DNA from: Flagellimonas nanhaiensis
Lineage (GTDB): Bacteria > Bacteroidota > Bacteroidia > Flavobacteriales > Flavobacteriaceae
NCBI RefSeq assembly: GCF_003382275.1
Contig: NZ_QTJX01000001.1
Coordinates: 124,001-188,000, forward strand
Reading direction: 5' to 3'
Length of the DNA stretch: 64,000 nt
Both the position numbers and the translations under genes were made by a program. Each line of letters opens with the position of its first letter. Position 1 is the first letter of the stretch. Below the pieces are notes generated by a model. The model was given only the letters and a program-made list of their open reading frames with translations. It was not told where the DNA came from and did not search any database. Below are positions 26,409 through 35,398 of this stretch, in pieces.

Positions 26409-27230
26409 TTATCTGCCTCCGTTGTTCTGAAGGTCTAAAATGCATTCTGCGTCCAGTTCTGGAACTGCAGGAGCCCCTTTTGAAGCACTGCGTTCCATCA
26501 TTTTCATCATGGAACCACCAAATTGAAGCTCTGACCGCATAAGACAACCTTGAACGTTACAGTGATTATTGCCAACCTCCTGGTCGTTTTCATTAAGTTC
26601 AGTTTCCTCGTGGTCGTTAACAGGATCGGTGCCTAGGTTCACCAATCCAAACAAATGTCCAAATTCGTGATTCAATGTAGCAGTTTCAACATCCGCTAAA
26701 CTAATGAGGGTACTGTTTCCAAGCAGATTTCTTATGGTTTCTTCGTAAATAATCATGGAGGTATTGCGGTAAACAGCTCCAAGGGTCACAGCGCCTTGAC
26801 TTTCATCATCTTCATCTGAAGGAGCATCAGCAAAATAGATATAAATGGCCAAGGTCCTGCCATCATTGTATGCAGTTCTGTTGTCAGTTTCTAAATCTGC
26901 AATTTCATTGAGCGTCAAGGTCTCCTCGTTTGGTGAGGGAAGTTCTTGGTATATGAAGTTGATGTCCTGCTTAAAAGTGCGTTCCCTAAGGAAGTTTTCA
27001 AAGTTACTGACTGTTTCGGTAGTTGGCCTAAAACCGGCTACGTAGGCAATCTCAATCAGTAAGTCATCAAAATTGTTATTGGCAAGGATGTCGTTGGCCG
27101 ACGCTCCTGTTGCAAGAAGATTTGCTGATTTGTCAACACCTCCGTTCGGTGAGGACCCTCCGTTGTCCGAAGAACACCCTAAAAGAAGGATGGTCAGAAA
27201 CAAAAGCAGAAGATTATTTTTCTTTTTCAT
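26409..27230 (-). CDS. Zinc-metalloprotease-like lipoprotein
   Basis: The 273-residue protein has a lipobox (LLLGCSS, cysteine 19) and would sit on a membrane surface. HEFGHLFGLVN at 188-198 is an HExxHxxG zinc motif, but the third metzincin ligand position holds asparagine 198. Farther on, HCNVQGCLM at 223-231 resembles the C-x4-C-x-M end of archaemetzincins, with about 24 acidic residues inserted between. Histidine 207 or 223 could be the third zinc ligand. Flavobacterial homologues are usually called membrane metalloproteases. Activity is probable but unproven. Confidence 0.78.
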   Translation of the reverse strand: MKKKNNLLLLFLTILLLGCSSDNGGSSPNGGVDKSANLLATGASANDILANNNFDDLLIEIAYVAGFRPTTETVSNFENFLRERTFKQDINFIYQELPSPNEETLTLNEIADLETDNRTAYNDGRTLAIYIYFADAPSDEDDESQGAVTLGAVYRNTSMIIYEETIRNLLGNSTLISLADVETATLNHEFGHLFGLVNLGTDPVNDHEETELNENDQEVGNNHCNVQGCLMRSELQFGGSMMKMMERSASKGAPAVPELDAECILDLQNNGGR

Positions 27231-27274
27231 AACAACTCAATTTTAAATAAAACGCTTCGCCATGGATTCTATTA

Positions 27275-27982
27275 TTATTTAACGGTAAGTTTAGCCAAAT
27301 AGTCGTAGTGTTCACCCATTAATATCAGTTCACAGTCCAGATTATTTGCCAAACAAGCGTTTTGTAAAGTATTGTAATCAACATACAACCAAGGAAATGG
27401 ACTTCCTTTTTGTCCTTTATATTCCATGGTAAACATGACTTCTCCATAGTATTGGCCATTATTTGGAATCCAGTATCCTCCGTCTTCATCCTGCTCAAAC
27501 ATATAGATGATATCACTGGAGTCGAGTAAAATTTGCCCATTTGGGTTTAATAGGGTGGATAGATGTTTTAAGAAAGCCCCTAGATTTTTTAAAGTTCCAG
27601 CTAGCCCAATTCCGTTCATGAGTAAAAGTATGGTGTCAAATTTGTCCTTGTCGTAGTCAAGTATGGAACAATTTTCCACAGATTTTACTCCTCGTTCCCT
27701 GCAGACTGTGGCAGCTCCGTCCGATTGATCTAAGGCGGTGATTTGAAATCCCTTTTCTTGAAGAAGCAAAGAGTGGCTGCCGGCTCCGCATCCAACATCA
27801 AGGACTTTTCCCTTGGCCATCTGCAAGGCTTTTTGCTCTAATGCTGGCATTTCTTCAAAACTTCTGAACAAGTAGGGTAGTGGAATACTGTCCTCCTCGT
27901 CCAAAGAAGAATAGGTTTTAATATCCTCTGAGTATTTTCCTTGATGGTACTCCAAAAGGGCCTTGCCCAAAACATCAGCCAT
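27275..27982 (-). CDS. Class I SAM-dependent methyltransferase
   Basis: The 235-residue protein has a Rossmann methyltransferase core: KVLDVGCGAGSHSLLLQEKG (motif I, about 58-77), then ITALDQSDGA (motif II) and FDTILLLMNGIGLAGTL (motif IV). The C-terminal substrate part (WIPNNGQYYGEVMFTMEY) is not diagnostic. Substrate unknown. It is divergent from the YkgJ-type gene. Confidence 0.87.
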   Translation of the reverse strand: MADVLGKALLEYHQGKYSEDIKTYSSLDEEDSIPLPYLFRSFEEMPALEQKALQMAKGKVLDVGCGAGSHSLLLQEKGFQITALDQSDGAATVCRERGVKSVENCSILDYDKDKFDTILLLMNGIGLAGTLKNLGAFLKHLSTLLNPNGQILLDSSDIIYMFEQDEDGGYWIPNNGQYYGEVMFTMEYKGQKGSPFPWLYVDYNTLQNACLANNLDCELILMGEHYDYLAKLTVK

Positions 27983-28065
27983 AATATGGGTTTGTTTGGT
28001 ACAAAGGTGTGACTTAATTTGTAGAGTAGGGTTTAATTGAGATCTCTTTTTTATGTTTGTTTCCT

Positions 28066-28560
28066 ATGGAAGCTGAATTGCAACAATTGCCGCAGAAGGC
28101 AAAAGAAAAACATGCAGAGAACAAAAAGTTCTTCAACAAACTCAAAAAGCGCCCTCCCAAGAATTTGGATTATGTGATGCAAGAGCTGCATCAAGAAGAG
28201 TTTGAACGCACAGACTGTCTTGATTGTGCAAATTGCTGTAAAACCACAGGCCCGCTATTTACCAACTCGGACATTGAACGAATTGCCAAGCATTTTAGAC
28301 TGAAACCATCCCAATTCATTGATCAATTCTTAAGAATTGATGAGGATAATGATTACGTGCTACAAACGGTGCCCTGTACTTTTTTGGGAGCGGATAACTA
28401 CTGCTCTATTTATGAAGTCCGCCCCAAAGCTTGTCGAGAGTTTCCACATACAGACAGAAAGAAATTTCATCAAATCAGCAACCTGACGTTGAAAAATGTC
28501 AGTATTTGCCCGGCGGCGTATAATATTGTTGAGGCGATGAAGGCGAAAATCAAACTGTAA
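28066..28560 (+). CDS. YkgJ-type cysteine-cluster protein
   Basis: A 164-residue cytoplasmic protein of the YkgJ (zinc- or iron-chelating) family. After a basic, helical N-terminus comes CLDCANCCKTTG (C51, C54, C57, C58), later PCTFLGADNYCSIYEVRPKACREFP, and SICPAAY near the end, the full family cysteine pattern. The ATG at 28066 is preferred; an in-frame TTG at 28057 sits within a TATGTTTG -7 element (28052-28059), which would put transcription start near the ATG. Function unproven. Confidence 0.85.
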   Translation: MEAELQQLPQKAKEKHAENKKFFNKLKKRPPKNLDYVMQELHQEEFERTDCLDCANCCKTTGPLFTNSDIERIAKHFRLKPSQFIDQFLRIDEDNDYVLQTVPCTFLGADNYCSIYEVRPKACREFPHTDRKKFHQISNLTLKNVSICPAAYNIVEAMKAKIKL

Positions 28561-28581
28561 GGTTTTTATATCTTTAGGCAC

Positions 28582-29418
28582 ATGGAAGAGATTATTGCAT
28601 ATTTTGAGACCATTCCTTCATGGCACAGAAGCCTAATCTTGGTTGGAGGAATTACTTTTTTTTGGATTTTGGAGGGAATAGTTCCTCTTTTTAATGTTCC
28701 ATATAAAAAATGGAGGCACTCAGTTCCCAACTTTTTCTTTACTCTAACCACTATTCTTGTCAACTTTCCTTTGGCATTTTTACTGCTGAAGACATCGGAT
28801 TGGGCGGTGGCCAACAAATTTGGAATCATCAATTGGTTGCCAGAGATGCCTTTGTGGCTTTATGTGTTGCTTGGCTTATTGCTTTTGGATTTAATAGGAG
28901 CTTATATGGCACATTGGGTGGAACATAAGGTAAAACCGTTGTGGATGGTCCATTTGGTCCACCATTCTGATCATAATGTGGACACCACTACAGCCAATAG
29001 GCACCATCCTCTGGAAAGTCTGATTCGGTATTCCTTTACATTGATAGGGGTTTTTATCGTCGGAGCTCCAATCGGGATTATAATGCTCTACCAGAGTCTT
29101 TCTGTTGTGCTTTCACAATTTAACCATGCCAATATCAAATTGCCCAAAAAGGTGGATATGGCCATCAGTTTTTTGATTGTAAGCCCAGATATGCATAAAA
29201 TCCACCATCATTATAAATTGCCATACACAGATTCCAATTATGGTAACATTTTTGCCATTTGGGACCGGATTTTTGGTACCTATATGATTATGGACCGGGA
29301 GAAAATTGTTTATGGGGTGGATACCTTTCCTGATGAAAAGGAAAACAGCAGTATCAAAGGTCTGCTAAAGCAACCATTTCATAAATATAGAAGGCCTACT
29401 ACTGACGGTCAATCGTAG
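28582..29418 (+). CDS. Sterol desaturase / fatty acid hydroxylase family protein
   Basis: This 278-residue integral membrane di-iron enzyme family member carries the histidine clusters HWVEH (about 111-115), HLVHHSDH (about 123-130), RHHPLES and HKIHHHY, plus the closing NYGN motif. Several hydrophobic helices surround them. Family members hydroxylate or desaturate lipids such as fatty acids, sterols or carotenoids; here a hydroxy-fatty-acid or carotenoid role is equally possible. A TATCTTTA element lies 5 bases before the ATG. Its 3' end overlaps the convergent muramidase gene by 10 bases. Confidence 0.88.
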   Translation: MEEIIAYFETIPSWHRSLILVGGITFFWILEGIVPLFNVPYKKWRHSVPNFFFTLTTILVNFPLAFLLLKTSDWAVANKFGIINWLPEMPLWLYVLLGLLLLDLIGAYMAHWVEHKVKPLWMVHLVHHSDHNVDTTTANRHHPLESLIRYSFTLIGVFIVGAPIGIIMLYQSLSVVLSQFNHANIKLPKKVDMAISFLIVSPDMHKIHHHYKLPYTDSNYGNIFAIWDRIFGTYMIMDREKIVYGVDTFPDEKENSSIKGLLKQPFHKYRRPTTDGQS

Positions 29419-30632
29419 ATTAAATACTTTTCTCTGATCTTCCTAAAGGTTTCCAGCTCTTCTTGCCAGGTAGCCTTTATCTCTTGTTCTGAAAGACCAG
29501 CTTCTATCTGTTTCTGTAATAATGGTGTGCCGGCATGTTTGGTAAAGCCACTTGTGATAAAGAATTTCGATTTGTCCACGGAGTTTTGGTAAGCATCAAT
29601 CACCCATTTCAAGGAAACTTCTTGCATTCGTTGGGTTTGGGATAAGTCATTGCCAAAACATGTTTTACCTTCTTCTTTCGGGTATTTGGAGCCAAAATTA
29701 GGTTCGGGAATATATTGAAAGTCATATTTTGTGCTGTCCATAAAAGAAGCTCCGTAGCGCTGAAACTGAAATTCCGTACCCCGCCCAGCATTGACATTGG
29801 TTCCTTCAAAAAGGCCTAAACTGGGGTACAGGGTAATGGAAGCATCATTGGGCAGGTTAGGGGATGGTCGTATGGGTAGATGATATTCGGATTGATGGGT
29901 GTAATTTTTCAGGGGAATCACTTTTAAATCAACTTCCTTTCTTCCTTCTAACCATTTTTCTCCATTGAGCATTTTGGCGTATTCCCCAATAGTCATCCCG
30001 TAAACCAACGGAATCGGATTCATGCCTAAAAAACTGACGTGTTCTTTTAGCATGGTTGGTCCGTCTATATAGTGTCCGTTGGGGTTAGGGCGATCTAGCA
30101 CTACAATAGGAATTCCTTTTTCAGCACAGGCTTCCATTACCAATTGCAATGTGGCAATGTAAGTATAGAACCTGACCCCAACATCTTGAATGTCAAATAC
30201 CACAATATCCAAGCCATCCAATTGTTCTTGAGAGGGTTTCCTGTTTTTTCCATAAAGGGATGTAATGGGCAAGCCTGTTTGCGCATCCATCCCATCTTTT
30301 ACATGTTCTCCCGCATCTGCTTTGCCCCTAAACCCATGTTCCGGAGCAAAAACCTTTTTAATGGTTACTTCCAGGGATAACAGGGAATCTATTAAATGTG
30401 TATGTCCATTTTCATAAAAAATAACACTGGTCTGGTTGGCAACCACACCAACCTTTTTGTTTAGGAGCAAAGGAAGGTAGGCTTCGGTATTGTTGGCGGC
30501 CACCTCAATTTTGGCCACGTTGTTTTCACTATGTTGGAGTTTGTGTTCCTGTTTTTTTTGTTGTCCCTTACAGGATGAAAAAAACAAAACCAACAATAAA
30601 ACTGTACTTTTGAAAATAGATAAAATGGGCAT
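29409..30632 (-). CDS. namZ: NamZ-type exo-beta-N-acetylmuramidase (DUF1343), lipoprotein
   Basis: The 407-residue protein belongs to DUF1343 (glycoside hydrolase family 171), whose studied members remove N-acetylmuramic acid from peptidoglycan fragments. The lipobox FFSSC gives a lipidated cysteine near 21. Conserved blocks include KKVGVVANQTS, FAPEHGFRGKADAGEHV, DIQDVGVRFYTYIATL, VLDRPNPNG and SLGLFEGTNVNAGRGTE. It likely recycles or scavenges muropeptides in the periplasm or at the outer membrane. Its ATG lies only 3 bases from the divergent LolE-like start. Confidence 0.88.
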   Translation of the reverse strand: MPILSIFKSTVLLLVLFFSSCKGQQKKQEHKLQHSENNVAKIEVAANNTEAYLPLLLNKKVGVVANQTSVIFYENGHTHLIDSLLSLEVTIKKVFAPEHGFRGKADAGEHVKDGMDAQTGLPITSLYGKNRKPSQEQLDGLDIVVFDIQDVGVRFYTYIATLQLVMEACAEKGIPIVVLDRPNPNGHYIDGPTMLKEHVSFLGMNPIPLVYGMTIGEYAKMLNGEKWLEGRKEVDLKVIPLKNYTHQSEYHLPIRPSPNLPNDASITLYPSLGLFEGTNVNAGRGTEFQFQRYGASFMDSTKYDFQYIPEPNFGSKYPKEEGKTCFGNDLSQTQRMQEVSLKWVIDAYQNSVDKSKFFITSGFTKHAGTPLLQKQIEAGLSEQEIKATWQEELETFRKIREKYLIYD

Positions 30633-30635
30633 TCG

Positions 30636-31877
30636 TTGAATTTAGAATTGTTTATTGCCAAACGCCTGATAACAGGGAAGGAACATAAAATTAGTATTTC
30701 CGCTCCTATAATAAAAATTGCCATTGCAGCAATCGCCATTGGTGTGGTCATGATGCTCATTGCCCTGGCCACAGGAGTGGGTCTAAAAAGAAAAATAAGG
30801 GAAAAAGTTGCTGCTTTCAACGGCCATATTCAAATTTCCAACTACGATAACAACAACTCAGAAGTTTCGGTTTCCCCCATTGATCTTAATCAGGATTTTT
30901 ATCCGGAATTCAGTGATGTAGAGGGTGTGGCGCATGTACAGGCCGTGGCCACCAAGGGTGGTATTATCCGCACAGAGGATACATTTGAGGGGATGCTGGC
31001 CAAAGGAGTGGGCAAAGATTATGACTGGTCCGTCTTTAGTGAATACATTTTGGAAGGGAGGTTGCCTGATTATTCTGGAAAGCTTAATGAAGAAGTACTG
31101 ATTTCCAAAATGATGGCTAATCGGTTGCAATTAAAGGTCGATGATTCTTTTTTCTCGTTTTTTCTGAAAGATGGCGATGCCTCGAAAGTGCCCAACAATA
31201 GAAAATTCAAAATCGTAGGCATTTACGATAGCGGTTTTGAGGAATTTGATGCTACCTATGTTTTTGTCGACATCCGTCATATTCAGCGGATGAATAAATG
31301 GGACCAAAACCAAATAGGAAACTTTGAGGTCTTTCTGGAGAATTTTGACCAATTGGAGGAAAAGAGCAATGAAATTTATGGCAAGACCATATCAAGCTTG
31401 GACACCCAAAATATAAAAACCAAATACTATAGAATTTTTGAATGGATCGGGCTGTTCGATTTCAATATAGCACTCATCATTGGTATAATGATTATTGTTG
31501 GGGGAATCAACATGATCACGGCCCTGTTGGTCCTGATTTTGGAAAGAACTCAAATGATAGGTGTATTAAAAGCCCTTGGTTCGGCAAACTGGAGCATTCG
31601 GAAGGTCTTTTTGTACAATGCCACCTATTTGATTGGAGTTGGCCTGCTTTGGGGGAATGTGTTGGGGCTGGGGCTGTTATACCTTCAAAACCAATTTAGG
31701 ATTTTTAAGTTTCCCAATCCTGAGGAATATTATATTGACTACATCCCGGTTTATATTGATGTTCCAACCGTAGTCTTGCTCAACTTGGGGGTAATGGCGC
31801 TCTGTCTTTTAATGCTTTTGCTGCCTTCACACATTATCACCAAAATAACACCTGTAAAAGCCATCAGGTTTGAATAA
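30636..31877 (+). CDS. ABC transporter permease, LolE/FtsX-like
   Basis: The 413-residue protein matches lipoprotein-releasing permeases of the LolC/E type: N-terminal LELFIAKRLITGKEHKIS, first helix at about 25-50, a large periplasmic MacB-like domain (about 55-270), and three C-terminal helices with the FtsX-like ITALLVLILERTQMIGVLKALGS. The start is a TTG at 30636; it gives the expected N-terminus and no ATG fits. No ATPase gene is adjacent, so a LolD partner must be elsewhere. It is divergent from the muramidase gene with almost no gap. Confidence 0.9.
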   Translation: MNLELFIAKRLITGKEHKISISAPIIKIAIAAIAIGVVMMLIALATGVGLKRKIREKVAAFNGHIQISNYDNNNSEVSVSPIDLNQDFYPEFSDVEGVAHVQAVATKGGIIRTEDTFEGMLAKGVGKDYDWSVFSEYILEGRLPDYSGKLNEEVLISKMMANRLQLKVDDSFFSFFLKDGDASKVPNNRKFKIVGIYDSGFEEFDATYVFVDIRHIQRMNKWDQNQIGNFEVFLENFDQLEEKSNEIYGKTISSLDTQNIKTKYYRIFEWIGLFDFNIALIIGIMIIVGGINMITALLVLILERTQMIGVLKALGSANWSIRKVFLYNATYLIGVGLLWGNVLGLGLLYLQNQFRIFKFPNPEEYYIDYIPVYIDVPTVVLLNLGVMALCLLMLLLPSHIITKITPVKAIRFE

Positions 31878-31913
31878 CAATGTTGAAAAGGATGAAAGGA
31901 ATTTTATCTTTTG

Positions 31914-31948
31914 TTGACATACTCACCTGAATCAAAAAATTATCTTTG
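31914..31948 (+). promoter_or_regulatory. Promoter of the CBS-like gene
   Basis: TTG (31914-31916), a 24-base spacer and TATCTTTG (31941-31948), 8 bases before the ATG. The -7 match is exact; the spacer is slightly long. Confidence 0.5.
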
Positions 31949-31956
31949 CCACCATT

Positions 31957-32937
31957 ATGGAGTACGCAAAAAATATTTTGGGGACTATAGGAAATACCCC
32001 TTTGGTCAAAATCAATAAACTAACTGCTGAATTACCTTGTTTGGTGTTGGCCAAGTACGAGACGTTTAATCCAGGAAACTCCGTAAAGGATAGAATGGCA
32101 CTGCAAATGGTTGAGGATGCTGAGGCCTCGGGACTGCTTAAACCTGGAGGTACAATTATAGAAGGAACATCAGGAAACACGGGTATGGGATTGGCCCTTG
32201 CTGCAGTAGTAAAGGGTTATCGAATGGTCTGCGTGATAAGTGATAAACAGTCAAAGGAAAAAGTGGACATTTTGAAAGCAATGGGCAGTGAGGTGTACGT
32301 ATGTCCAACCGATGTGGCCCCAGACGACCCAAGGAGTTATTACTCAACAGCAAAAAGACTATCTACGGAGATTCCCAATTCGTGGTATGTTAACCAATAT
32401 GATAACCCCAGCAATACCAAGGCCCATTATTTGACAACTGGCCCAGAGATTTGGAAACAAACTGACGGTAAGGTCACCCATTTTGTAGTTGGAGTTGGAA
32501 CAGGCGGAACTATCTCGGGAGTTGGTAGTTACCTAAAAGAACAAAACCCAAATATTAAAGTATGGGGTATTGACACCTATGGCTCCGTGTTCAAAAAATA
32601 CCATGAAACAGGAGTTTTTGACGAAAATGAAATCTATCCCTATATCACTGAGGGTATAGGCGAGGATATACTTCCCGAAAATGTAAATTTCAAGGTCATT
32701 GACGGATTTACCAAGGTCACTGATAAAGATGCCGCTGTTTATACCCAACGTCTCGCCAAGGAAGAAGGAATGTTTTTGGGCAATTCTGCGGGAGCTGCCA
32801 TTAAAGGACTCTTGCAACTCAAAGAACATTTCACAAAAGATGATGTGGTAGTGGTGCTCTTCCATGATCATGGAAGTAGATATGTAGGTAAAATGTTTAA
32901 CGACGATTGGATGCGGGAGAAAGGATTTATCGACTAA
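31957..32937 (+). CDS. Cystathionine beta-synthase / cysteine synthase-like PLP enzyme
   Basis: This is a 326-residue fold-type II PLP enzyme. The PLP lysine is in NPGNSVKDRMAL (about 45), the substrate loop is EGTSGNTGMGLA, and the phosphate-binding loop is GVGTGGTISG. The blocks DPRSYYSTAKRLSTEIP, QYDNPSNTKAHYLTTGPEIW and HDHGSRYVGKMFND are closer to cystathionine beta-synthase than to CysK/CysM, but no regulatory CBS domains are attached. It therefore makes cystathionine or cysteine in sulfur amino acid metabolism. It is monocistronic with its own promoter. Confidence 0.88.
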   Translation: MEYAKNILGTIGNTPLVKINKLTAELPCLVLAKYETFNPGNSVKDRMALQMVEDAEASGLLKPGGTIIEGTSGNTGMGLALAAVVKGYRMVCVISDKQSKEKVDILKAMGSEVYVCPTDVAPDDPRSYYSTAKRLSTEIPNSWYVNQYDNPSNTKAHYLTTGPEIWKQTDGKVTHFVVGVGTGGTISGVGSYLKEQNPNIKVWGIDTYGSVFKKYHETGVFDENEIYPYITEGIGEDILPENVNFKVIDGFTKVTDKDAAVYTQRLAKEEGMFLGNSAGAAIKGLLQLKEHFTKDDVVVVLFHDHGSRYVGKMFNDDWMREKGFID

Positions 32938-33043
32938 AAATTGATAAATTCAGGATTAAACTTTCCGGAATTTAAAAGATTGTTGAATTCGTCGAAAAAG
33001 TAACAGAAGGGCGTTTTGACAAGTAAACTATCAACACAAAATC

Positions 33044-33820
33044 ATGGTTGAACTTAAAAGCGGAAACTCAAAAGTAGGGATAGACCAAGGGGAATTGGTC
33101 AGTTTTGTCGTAGAGGGACATGAATATATCCATCAAAAAGGGAGTCCAGGTTGGCGAAGCTCCGATACAGAAATGTTTCCGATCATAGGTCCGGTAGACC
33201 AAGCGGGTTTCAGGGTCAATGTTCCAAATGGAGAGGCAATTCAAGATCAGCATGGGTTGTTACGTGAACTGGAGTATGTGTTGCTAGAAAGTACTGAAAG
33301 CACAGCGCAATTTCAAAAGGAGTACAAGGCAGGAACTTCGATCAAGAATTCCAAGTTTCCTGAAAAATCAGATAAGCAATGGTTGACATGGCCTTACTCA
33401 TTCATCTTTCAGAAGTCATTTGAACTTAAAGATAATCGCTTGACCATCAGTTTCAAGATAACTGGTGAGCGGGATATGCCCTTCATGTTAGGGTACCATC
33501 CAGCATTTAAGATTCATACCAATGACTCCAGAATCATAACGGATGACAAGGATTTTTCCCTAGATGAGGTTTTGGCAGTTGGAAGTAGGGCACTTCAGGT
33601 TGCCGATTGCACTTCCATTGTTTTAAAAGATAAAAAAGAAATCCAAATTGATACCGAGGGATTCGGACATTTCATGTGTTGGACAGAGGTTAGAAATATG
33701 GTTTGTATTGAACCCATTTCATTTTATCCTTACTCGGTAGAACAACAAAACCTGCATGAAGGGTTTCAGCTTTTAGAAGATGAAGCAAATTTTGAGGTTA
33801 CGCTCACCGCTAAGATTTAG
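33044..33820 (+). CDS. Aldose 1-epimerase family protein
   Basis: A 258-residue galactose-mutarotase-like beta-sandwich. Recognisable pieces are MFPIIGPVDQAGFR, DQHGLLRELEY with the family histidine near 73, and LGYHPAFKI with a second conserved histidine near 151. The family interconverts sugar anomers or hexose-6-phosphates; the exact sugar is unknown. No sugar genes are adjacent, and its end overlaps the convergent regulator gene by 4 bases. Confidence 0.85.
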   Translation: MVELKSGNSKVGIDQGELVSFVVEGHEYIHQKGSPGWRSSDTEMFPIIGPVDQAGFRVNVPNGEAIQDQHGLLRELEYVLLESTESTAQFQKEYKAGTSIKNSKFPEKSDKQWLTWPYSFIFQKSFELKDNRLTISFKITGERDMPFMLGYHPAFKIHTNDSRIITDDKDFSLDEVLAVGSRALQVADCTSIVLKDKKEIQIDTEGFGHFMCWTEVRNMVCIEPISFYPYSVEQQNLHEGFQLLEDEANFEVTLTAKI

Positions 33821-35292
33821 CTGAACTTTTGCTTCAATTCTTCGACCGCATGAGCGGTTTTTCTATTTTTTTCATCTTGACTTAGAATGGCAGCAGGTGC
33901 CATACGTTCCGCACAATCTTTTATAGGGCAACGCTGGCAGGTTACGCCAACATCATAGGTTTTTATGCTTGGATCGTTTAGGAACTGTACTTTTTTTCGT
34001 AGCTGATTGTTGATGAGCAGTCCGATTCCAACGCTTCGATAGACATCTTTTTTGAAGGGATCCTTAGTGGCAGAGGCAAATATCAAATACGATAGATCAT
34101 CATTGGGGTAATGCGATATTTGGATTTCCATATGATGTTCTCCTCCAGAGCGCTCTATTTCTTGCAATACCCGAATGGAGGCCCATCTCCTACAATACTT
34201 TTCGTTGGTCTCGTTACCGTGAGGAGAGTGTTGATGGGTAAGATGAAGTTCCTTGGTAATATCAAAACGCTGTGATCCTTTTTGATGCGCAAACCGAAGA
34301 AAAAACAGATTTTCTAGCTGGTAATCGGCCGGAAGAATGTTGGTAAGCCTTTGGTAAAGAGATTCTGGAGAAGCATTGAAACGCTTGGTCATCCTGGCCA
34401 AAAAAGTCTTGTCAAATTTTGGTTTGGCCAAGAAGCGGTCCAAATAGCCTTTAAGAAGTTCTCGTGGAATCACCAAGGCGCCAGCAAAGTACGAGGCAGA
34501 AAGATTGTTGAATACTTGATCAAAATTTTCAAACTTGATCCAGGTAAAGGTGTAGAGTCGCTCTGAAATGGAAAGGTAGTTGTAGGCAATTTCCTTTGCA
34601 TAGATGAAAGTGCGTTGCGCTTCGTCCACATGATCAGCCACTAAAAGGGTCTTGGTTTTGGGCACAAAGATGGAACGTAGGTTGTCTAATTCCCTATAGG
34701 TAATAAGGTCTTCATTGTTTATGGTGTAGCCATACTCCTCAATCAAAATCTCTTCCAGCTCTACGGAAGAAACCGATTTATTCAGATTTATCTGGTATGC
34801 TTTGGCAAAATTCAAAACCTCGGTCTCTAGATCAGGAAAGAAGTTTTGGTTGGCCTCCTGATAGGATCGTAGCGCTGCAAGGTAAAAGCTCTCTTTGCCA
34901 AAATCATAGTGTTTGGCTATTTCAATTATGGTGCTGATAAAGGCGTTCACCTTGGTAGGGGCGTTGGCTACAATATCAATGAGGTCACTTTCCTTGATTC
35001 CGAACAAGTTGAGGGGGAGTTCCTTTAAGATGTTGGATTGCAACAACTCACCAACAGGAGCCAAGTTCTTGTCCAGTTTTAATGAGACCAGATTGTCATA
35101 GGGGACCTCTAGCTTGTCTGCAAGGAGTGCAATCTTATCCGTTTTTGGATACTTTTTCCCCTTTTCAATTTCGTTCAGGTATGATTTTGATAGCCCGGTA
35201 AGCTTGGAAAGCCCGAACAGGGACAGCTTTTTTTTGCTTCGTACCTGCTTCAGCTTCAGCCCAAAAATCAATTTGATGTATTCTTCTTCCAT
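33817..35292 (-). CDS. XRE-type regulator of the ScfR/RamB/MccR group
   Basis: From ATG 35292 the protein is 491 residues. An XRE helix-turn-helix occupies about 8-65 (LKQVRSKKKLSLFGLSKLTG, SYLNEIEKGKKYP). The middle is an ImmA/IrrE-like domain without an HExxH motif, recognised by SASYFAGALVIPRELL. The C-terminal part carries the cysteines CQRCPIKDC typical of short-chain-fatty-acid regulators. Known relatives control glyoxylate-shunt or methylcitrate genes, and this gene is divergent from aceB-aceA. A TATCTTTG -7 element lies 10 bases upstream. An in-frame TTG at 35301 is less likely. Confidence 0.88.
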   Translation of the reverse strand: MEEEYIKLIFGLKLKQVRSKKKLSLFGLSKLTGLSKSYLNEIEKGKKYPKTDKIALLADKLEVPYDNLVSLKLDKNLAPVGELLQSNILKELPLNLFGIKESDLIDIVANAPTKVNAFISTIIEIAKHYDFGKESFYLAALRSYQEANQNFFPDLETEVLNFAKAYQINLNKSVSSVELEEILIEEYGYTINNEDLITYRELDNLRSIFVPKTKTLLVADHVDEAQRTFIYAKEIAYNYLSISERLYTFTWIKFENFDQVFNNLSASYFAGALVIPRELLKGYLDRFLAKPKFDKTFLARMTKRFNASPESLYQRLTNILPADYQLENLFFLRFAHQKGSQRFDITKELHLTHQHSPHGNETNEKYCRRWASIRVLQEIERSGGEHHMEIQISHYPNDDLSYLIFASATKDPFKKDVYRSVGIGLLINNQLRKKVQFLNDPSIKTYDVGVTCQRCPIKDCAERMAPAAILSQDEKNRKTAHAVEELKQKFS

Positions 35293-35302
35293 TTTTCGCA
35301 AC

Positions 35303-35329
35303 CAAAGATAGGATATTTTGCGAATTCAA
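35303..35329 (-). promoter_or_regulatory. Promoter of the glyoxylate regulator gene
   Basis: On the minus strand TTG (35329-35327) and TATCTTTG (35310-35303) are separated by 16 bases. A TTTGCGAA half-site (35317-35324) lies inside the spacer, which would suit autoregulation. Confidence 0.5.
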
Positions 35330-35355
35330 TAAAAATAGCGTACATAATCAAATTA

Positions 35356-35367
35356 GCGAACGTTCGC
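35356..35367. promoter_or_regulatory. Candidate operator for the ScfR/RamB-type regulator
   Basis: GCGAACGTTCGC is a perfect 12-base palindrome directly upstream of the aceB -33 element. Related half-sites TTTGCGAA (35317-35324) and TTTGCACAAA (35399-35408) flank it. RamB-type regulators bind TTTGC-containing sites. Confidence 0.5.
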
Positions 35368-35398
35368 TTGTTTTTTCAAAAAGTTTGATCTATCATTG
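35368..35398 (+). promoter_or_regulatory. Promoter of aceB
   Basis: TTG (35368-35370), a 20-base spacer and TATCATTG (35391-35398), one mismatch from TAnnTTTG, 20 bases before the ATG. The -33 element abuts the palindrome. Confidence 0.5.

Noticed and set aside
31957..32937. Plain cysteine synthase CysM
   Set aside because: Several blocks fit cystathionine beta-synthase better, so no gene symbol was assigned.
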